Shown here one piece after another: positions 60,254-64,000 of a stretch of DNA of 64,000 nt (within the stretch, counting starts at the first letter, position 1; each line of letters begins with the position of its first letter). The notes under the pieces were generated by a model. It ran no database searches. It was given only the letters and a program-made list of their open reading frames with translations, and was not told the origin of the DNA. The DNA is from JADFRG01 sp036986135. Lineage in GTDB: Bacteria > Chloroflexota > Anaerolineae > Anaerolineales > E44-bin32. The translations under genes were made by a program, and so were the position numbers. Where the stretch lies: assembly GCA_036986135.1 (NCBI GenBank), contig BTQZ01000008.1, positions 13,335 to 77,334 on the forward strand, written 5' to 3'.

Positions 60254-60682
60254 TCAATCGTAGACACAGAGAAATACTTCCCTCTCCTCAAATGAAGCGA
60301 CCTGGGCAAGGCGCACCAGCCGCGCCAGGAACTTCTCAGCTTCTTGGGCGGACCACCCTGACTCCTGTAGCTGATCTGCAGTTGTCCAATTGCCTGCGAT
60401 TGAAGCCTGGTTGTCTGGGGAAATAATCGCTAGGGCCGCGATCAGATCGGCAGGAATTCTGATCAGCCATGGTCCGCTGGGAGAACCCTCGGCGACCGGC
60501 TGATATCCTCCAAGCAGCTCGCCAAATTCCTTGTCGACAAGCGCTGAGTGGAGTGCCGCGATCTGGAGAGGGTCGAGACCGTCGACGTTGACGCCCTCAA
60601 ACGTACCCAATGGGTATTCGGATGCCACAATGGCCTCAACCTCGCTGGATGTTGCAATGATTAGATCTGCAAGTGAACTCAT
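60254..60682 (-). CDS. Conserved hypothetical protein, 142 aa
   Basis: Not recognised. Soluble and acidic. The ATG at 60682 follows GGAGG with 7-nt spacing. The first half contains DLIIATSSEVEAIVASEYPLG and LDPLQIAALHSALV; the second has helices TTADQLQESGWSAQEAEKFLARLVRLAQ. The pattern resembles immunity/DUF-type small proteins of unknown role. Confidence 0.68.
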   Translation of the reverse strand: MSSLADLIIATSSEVEAIVASEYPLGTFEGVNVDGLDPLQIAALHSALVDKEFGELLGGYQPVAEGSPSGPWLIRIPADLIAALAIISPDNQASIAGNWTTADQLQESGWSAQEAEKFLARLVRLAQVASFEEREVFLCVYD

Positions 60683-60786
60683 TGGGCAACCTCCTCTGAG
60701 TCGCGCAGCTGACTGACTAACAACTGATAACTGCTTGAGTTGATGAACTTCCTGGCTGGACGCCCGCAATCATCTTACAACAAAGA

Positions 60787-60815
60787 AGCTCGCGGCCAAA
60801 GCCGCGAGCTCTCGA
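60787..60815 (-). terminator. Perfect palindromic hairpin, minus-strand terminator
   Basis: AGCTCGCGGC (60787-60796) and GCCGCGAGCT (60801-60810) form a perfect 10-bp stem with loop CAAA. On the minus strand it is followed by TCTTTGTTG. It lies about 120 nt past the TfoX-like gene stop, with no other gene between. Confidence 0.72.
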
Positions 60816-60874
60816 GGCAATAATTGGCTCTCGCGTAGGCCTTCTCCGCCTGTCTTAGGAGCGAATCGGAGAGT

Positions 60875-60913
60875 GCTCTCCCGCGGGGATCTCTTCGGGC
60901 AGCAGGTGGTTGA
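60875..60913. repeat. Shared element A (GCTCTCCCGC...TCGGGCAGC)
   Basis: One of three related stretches near gene ends. It aligns with elements B (61630) and C (62305) over GATC and TCGGG(G)CAGC, and with C also over GCTCTCCCGC. It lies immediately beyond the TfoX-like stop. Confidence 0.5.
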
Positions 60914-60925
60914 GCATAACAATTA

Positions 60926-61294
60926 TTATTCCTCAACTATGGAACTCGAACCCAGCGCGCCAACGACATAGCTGACGCTCATGTCAATAAGCTTCTGAAG
61001 CATATCCTCATCCTGAATGACCGAGTCTGAGAGTGCAACATACTCACGCTTGATCGGTCCCTTGGCAAAGAATCGAAACTCTTTGCCTTTACACTCATTG
61101 ATCAGGCCCGACCTTACGTCTGCCGGGAGCTTTGCAGCGAAGCCCGCAGGACTGAGCGAGGCGCAGATCCTTCCGTTTGCGTATAGAGCTGCTCCACTAA
61201 AGAAATGTTTGGTCTCGAGCGTCACACTCCTGGACGAGACCGGCCCAAGCCGGGCCACGATCTGTGAGAGGCGCTCCAGGTATGGTTCTGCCAC
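60926..61294 (-). CDS. TfoX/Sxy N-terminal-domain protein
   Basis: 123 residues with the TfoX-N fold: FFSGAALYANGRICASLSP, LPADVRSGL and FRFFAKGPIKREYVAL. Full TfoX/Sxy regulates competence in gamma-proteobacteria; single-domain forms elsewhere have unknown roles. The GTG at 61294 follows GGAG with 5-nt spacing and gives a standard family N-terminus (AEPYLERLSQIVARL); a longer form from 61369 lacks support. Possible link to comEA is speculative. Confidence 0.82.
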   Translation of the reverse strand: MAEPYLERLSQIVARLGPVSSRSVTLETKHFFSGAALYANGRICASLSPAGFAAKLPADVRSGLINECKGKEFRFFAKGPIKREYVALSDSVIQDEDMLQKLIDMSVSYVVGALGSSSIVEE

Positions 61295-61711
61295 TTGTTC
61301 TCCAATCAATGTTCCCGCTACGGTGTTTCTTACCAGCTGCTTGCTTGTGCTCGAAGAGTGTCCGTGCACGTTTTCAGAGCGTATTCGGCAGAGTGTCCCT
61401 ACGAAGCAGGAGCGAGCCCCGGCCTACGCCAGGGCAGGCTGCCTGCTTGCCGTGCTCATCTGCGCGCGATCGCCAAATGGCGGTCGTGAGGCCGCTCGCC
61501 CTGGACCTGCCTGTTCTGGCGCTCAGGCCAGGGTGGCACCCTGGCTACATTCGCCATGGCAGGCCCGGGTGGCGGCCGAGCCAAATGCCTGCTTATCCTA
61601 GGAGCTAGGCGGAGCGGGATCACCCAGAAGGGATCCCATCGGGGCAGCTAGTGTTTGGCCAGCCCTTCCTTTTCGATTGATACTGCCGGTCAGCGCTTTC
61701 GCGGACCCAAT
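61295..61711. other. Palindrome-rich intergenic region
   Basis: About 417 bases without a gene. It holds a perfect 8-bp hairpin GCCAGGGT-ggc-ACCCTGGC (61527-61545), CGCC/GGCG near 61470, GGGATC/GATCCC around 61616-61636, and element B. Such clusters often mark cassette joints or lost mobile DNA. Confidence 0.5.
61630..61656. repeat. Shared element B (GGATCCCATCGGGGCAGC)
   Basis: Matches element C over GATCC(C/A)(A/C)TCGGGGCAGC(T/G)AGT. It lies about 55 nt past the stop of the lipoprotein gene at 61712. Confidence 0.5.
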
Positions 61712-62158
61712 CTACCTTCCTGCAATCTGCGGCCCGAGGACGTCTTCCAGTACCTCAACGACAGCATCCTCTTCACCGACATACAGAACGATGAGTTTTC
61801 CAGACTTGTAAAAGTGAGGGGGTTCGACCCATGAAATCATCGTTGTGCCAATGGAGCTGCCATCCGGAGAGATGGTTTCAGCCGCGGACATCGCATCTCC
61901 TTCGCTAGAGAACTCGAAAACCTGGATTTCATATCCATCAACATTGATCACCTGGCCTTCGGGAATAAAGAACGGCTGAGAAATGGCGCCCAGGGAATCT
62001 ACTGTAGACCCGTTTCCACGCAGCGCGGCTAGCAAGTCGTCATAGCTATCGACCGGTTCGCCGACAGTGTCACCGGCATCTTGTTTTACGGCGCACGATG
62101 TTGCGATGATGGCCATCGCTACAAATGCTGCTCGAGCGGCTAGTGCTTGCGTTTGCAT
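61712..62158 (-). CDS. Small lipoprotein of unknown function
   Basis: About 148 residues. GGAGG six nt before the ATG at 62158. Signal peptide AAFVAMAIIATSC with lipobox Cys near residue 22. The mature domain is strand-rich (FIPEGQVINVDGYEIQVFEFSSEGDAMSAAETI), probably a small ligand-binding or cystatin-like fold. No family name. It looks like a stand-alone cassette gene. Confidence 0.7.
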   Translation of the reverse strand: MQTQALAARAAFVAMAIIATSCAVKQDAGDTVGEPVDSYDDLLAALRGNGSTVDSLGAISQPFFIPEGQVINVDGYEIQVFEFSSEGDAMSAAETISPDGSSIGTTMISWVEPPHFYKSGKLIVLYVGEEDAVVEVLEDVLGPQIAGR

Positions 62159-62264
62159 GTTGGTCCTCCGAATTGAAGAGTAGGCACCAGCTAGAGACGC
62201 TTCAATCATCGGAGAAGTTCCATTTCAGTAGCTGTGCAGCATTGCGATCAGCTAACTAACGGCC

Positions 62265-62296
62265 GAGTGCTTGTACTCGCCAGAGTGCTTGTACTC
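62265..62296. repeat. Two copies of a 14-bp hairpin motif GAGTGCTTGTACTC
   Basis: The 14-mer occurs at 62265-62278 and 62283-62296, and once more at 27449-27462 between the two L,D-transpeptidase genes. Each copy folds as GAGT/ACTC around GCTTGT. Confidence 0.75.
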
Positions 62297-62304
62297 GGCA
62301 GCGC

Positions 62305-62347
62305 GCTCTCCCGCAGCGATCCACTCGGGGCAGCGAGTCGTTATGCG
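62305..62347. repeat. Shared element C (GCTCTCCCGC...TCGGGGCAGC...GTTATGC)
   Basis: Best copy of the three shared elements, extending to CGTTATGC. Together with the 14-mer pair and CTAACTAAC at 62252-62260 it spans about 100 bp between the lipoprotein and ICMT-like genes, reminiscent of an integron attC site. Confidence 0.5.
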
Positions 62348-62428
62348 GCGGCGTTTAATGATTGAGTGTACTGCAGTGTTGGGAGACTGGGGGCGAGAAG
62401 GCCTGGCTATGCTGCGCAGTTCAGATCC

Positions 62429-62878
62429 TCAGAATATATAAGGGACAAGCCTCCTGGTTCGCTCTGCAAAACTCGAATAGTCGCCCTCTTGGAGTGAGAG
62501 CAGCCTTTCCTCATAGCGCAGCTTCAGCAGAAGATCGGCAAGTAACACGAGCCAAATGGTCATCCCTAGAATTGAGAATTGATCGAGCACCAATGCGAGC
62601 ATTGTCAGGAGCACCGACAGGTACATCGGGTGCCGGATATATCGATAAGGACCATGGGTCACAAGACGCGCGCCCGGCTTTGCGTCGGGCGTGATATTGA
62701 AGTTCCCGATCCGCATCGTCCAGACGGCCCAAAGCCCTATGCTGATGCCTAATATCTCAATTAGAAGAAGGAACGGACTTGAAGCCAGAACTGGCCCGGT
62801 AATCACGATCGCTCCGATGCAGGCGAATTGAACAATCACGAAAATGTAGGAGAGAACCCTGTTGCCTTCAGTAGCCAT
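62429..62878 (-). CDS. Isoprenylcysteine carboxyl methyltransferase-like membrane protein
   Basis: 149 residues, about four membrane helices. The SAM-binding core GPYRYIRHPMYLSVLL and YEERLL are characteristic of the ICMT/phospholipid-methyltransferase (PEMT) superfamily. Bacterial members methylate small lipids or thiols rather than prenylated proteins. Substrate unknown. A lone gene, ends before element C on its downstream side. Confidence 0.85.
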   Translation of the reverse strand: MATEGNRVLSYIFVIVQFACIGAIVITGPVLASSPFLLLIEILGISIGLWAVWTMRIGNFNITPDAKPGARLVTHGPYRYIRHPMYLSVLLTMLALVLDQFSILGMTIWLVLLADLLLKLRYEERLLSLQEGDYSSFAERTRRLVPYIF

Positions 62879-62993
62879 TAGAAACGATGCTCCCGGATGT
62901 CTTTGCGAAGGTTCGGATAATCATAACCCGCCGCTGCCAGTGAGAACCGATTTTCTCTGCAGCTTCGGTCTTTGCTCGGCGGCGGCCAGAACA

Positions 62994-63030
62994 AGAAAGG
63001 CCCACTCCTGTCTGGGAGCGGTGCCTTTCT
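62994..63030 (-). terminator. Hairpin terminator of the DUF2892 gene
   Basis: AGAAAGGC (from 62994) pairs with GCCTTTCT (to 63030), with additional inner pairing of ACTCC/GGGAG. On the minus strand it is followed by TGTTCTGG. It begins 16 nt after the DUF2892 stop. Confidence 0.75.
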
Positions 63031-63045
63031 GTCTGGGACAGGACG

Positions 63046-63294
63046 CTAGCTTCCGGCGCGGATCTTCAATCCACTGATCGGACAGCTGAAGAGCGGTGCG
63101 AACACGCAGATGTCGACTACTCCAGCGATCAGCGGGACCAGACCGACGACCGCTACGACAACTCCAGCCACGCCGCCAAGGCCCAGTAGACCGAGTGCGA
63201 TGAGACCGATGCCCGCTACGATACAACGCGCTTGGATACTCCTGCGAATCTTTGATTTCGCTGCCGCATGCCGTAGTCGGAATGAGGTTCTCAT
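63046..63294 (-). CDS. DUF2892 (YgaP-like) inner-membrane protein
   Basis: 82 residues with two adjacent membrane helices (CIVAGIGLIALGLLGLGGVAGVVVAVVGLVPLIAGVV) followed by a short end CVFAPLFSCPISG with two Cys. This is the DUF2892 pattern, the membrane part of YgaP rhodanese and free-standing homologues. Start at 63294 as ATG; ribosome site weak. Role unknown; may bind small sulfur compounds. Confidence 0.78.
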   Translation of the reverse strand: MRTSFRLRHAAAKSKIRRSIQARCIVAGIGLIALGLLGLGGVAGVVVAVVGLVPLIAGVVDICVFAPLFSCPISGLKIRAGS

Positions 63295-63417
63295 TGTCTT
63301 CGATCATGGATCATCACCCGCAAACCGGCCGCTCAATCTTCGAGGTCGAAATGCCACCTTGAAAGCTTTCCGTGGTCGGATTGCCCACGCGCATCGCATA
63401 CTGAGCGCCTCCGTGGG

Positions 63418-63424
63418 GGCCTAA
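63418..63424. other. Canonical attC-like core GCCTAAC
   Basis: GCCTAAC (minus strand GTTAGGC) matches the RYYYAAC/GTTRRRY core of integron recombination sites. On the minus strand it follows a region related to element C (ACAAGCAC...GCAGCCGTTAGGC), beyond the DUF6504-like gene stop. No integrase gene is in the window. Confidence 0.3.
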
Positions 63425-63526
63425 CGGCTGCTTGCTTGCCTGTGCTTGTCTTCTGAGAGCACTCAGCAGGAATCCCTAATCCTCGATTTCGCACATCTCC
63501 CGATAGAGAAACCAGGCTCCTTTGCG

Positions 63527-63844
63527 CTACTCTGCGGACTTCGGCGCTCGGTCATAGTACAAGTCGAACACTTGCCCCTTGAACGTGCGCACTCGGAAGT
63601 AGAACCGCCCCACACCCCATGACCCACGGCCCGCCGCCACCGCAGCATGTTCGGCGCGCATATTATGGGCCATTCGACCGCGACGGCTGTAGTCTTGCCA
63701 TTCCGCAATCTTCTCGGTCACCAGGTAGGTCTCTTCCTTCCAGACAAATCGATCAGGGCAGCCAGGCTTCTTCTCAAGGCGAGGCGGCTCGTCAAACTGC
63801 ACCTCTACCCGCTTGGCGATGAACCGCAGGGATTTATGCTCCAT
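63527..63844 (-). CDS. DUF6504-like small protein
   Basis: 105 residues. Beta-rich: VQFDEPPRLEKKPGCPDRFVWKEETYLVTEKIAEWQD...GRFYFRVRTFKGQVFDLYYDRAP. The CPDRFVW-x-x-x-x-Y motif and the C-terminal VFDLYYD resemble DUF6504 proteins, small partners of unknown role found beside DNA polymerase/ImuA-type genes in some bacteria. Assignment is tentative. Start ATG at 63844. Confidence 0.6.
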   Translation of the reverse strand: MEHKSLRFIAKRVEVQFDEPPRLEKKPGCPDRFVWKEETYLVTEKIAEWQDYSRRGRMAHNMRAEHAAVAAGRGSWGVGRFYFRVRTFKGQVFDLYYDRAPKSAE

Positions 63845-64000
63845 GCCCAGACCGCTTGTCTGTCCTCGTATGAGTGTGGTCGCAGAGTGCTCCTGGGAGA
63901 GGATAGGCGCCGCAATTCCTCATTGAGCTTAGGGAGCCCGCCAGGATATCCCCCTACTCGTGCGGCGCAATGCGAAATTTCCCTACTCGTCGCGCATGAC
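63845..64000. other. Window edge with a 10-bp direct repeat
   Basis: No gene seen. CCCTACTCGT occurs at 63952-63961 and 63981-63990, 29 bp apart, in related flanks (GATATC and GAAATTT before each). This could be an operator for the next gene outside the window. Confidence 0.5.

Noticed and set aside
61017..61608. Plus-strand frames of 194 and 114 codons over the TfoX-like gene and the palindromic region
   Set aside because: They run antisense to a gene with clear TfoX-N motifs and through inverted repeats, giving low-complexity Arg/Pro text.

Overview
The window looks like chromosomal DNA from an uncultured member of the Chloroflexota, most likely Anaerolineae-like. The clues are indirect: GC-rich housekeeping genes, many lipoproteins and secreted proteins with Thr/Pro-rich linkers, an unusually long SecA, an APC permease fused to UspA domains, tandem L,D-transpeptidases, and several TATAAT boxes placed 6-12 nt before start codons (leaderless transcription). 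This assignment is an inference from gene content; no 16S gene is present.

Layout. 1-6.2 kb: truncated LysM/M23 peptidase, GNAT, CCA-adding enzyme, solute-binding lipoprotein, then a lipoyl-assembly ligase (LipM-like) and DUF503. 6.2-10 kb: two-component block (stand-alone receiver, zinc-ribbon/MshEN-like histidine kinase, GAF histidine kinase, OmpR-type regulator). 10-17 kb: double-XRE regulator, TPR protein, double-GNAT, cobalamin adenosyltransferase and ComEA sharing one divergent promoter core, Fpg, metallo-beta-lactamase-fold hydrolase, adenosine deaminase. 17-21 kb: giant SecA and tRNA-Leu(UAA). 21-29.4 kb: CBM9-like lipoprotein, APC-UspA permease, thioredoxin-TPR (CnoX-like), two L,D-transpeptidases and an amidase. 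29.5-33.9 kb: a sulfur-carrier cysteine biosynthesis locus.

33.9-39.5 kb: an AT-richer island with a multispan glycosyltransferase-like protein, an IS3-family fossil, a nested inverted repeat, a methyltransferase-GT2 fusion, another methyltransferase, and an 18-codon relic of comM/yifB. 39.6-43.3 kb: SppA-type protease, DUF4350-like membrane protein and lipoprotein. 43.4-46.6 kb: pyruvate dehydrogenase E1alpha-E1beta-E2 operon with a structured leader (no E3 in the window). 46.8-51.7 kb: response regulator and assorted small enzymes. 51.7-63.8 kb: an unbroken run of minus-strand genes, many of accessory type (HAD, pyrophosphatase, sulfite-oxidase-like, methyltransferases, deaminase, SufS-like, NUDIX, PaaI thioesterase, CDF transporter, TfoX-N, ICMT-like, DUF2892), with small peptides, gene relics and shared palindromic elements near its end.

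The most interesting system is at 29.5-33.9 kb. It has a CysM-like synthase, a JAMM (Mec-like) peptidase, a CysO-like ubiquitin-fold carrier fused to a DUF4395 membrane domain, a membrane-anchored thioredoxin and a MoeZ-like E1/rhodanese. The carrier's Gly-Gly is internal (residues 89-90), so the carrier should have to be cut from its membrane tail before it can be adenylated. The JAMM enzyme encoded immediately upstream is the obvious candidate protease. A consensus promoter and a structured leader precede the operon, and a structured, terminator-ended non-coding stretch follows it.
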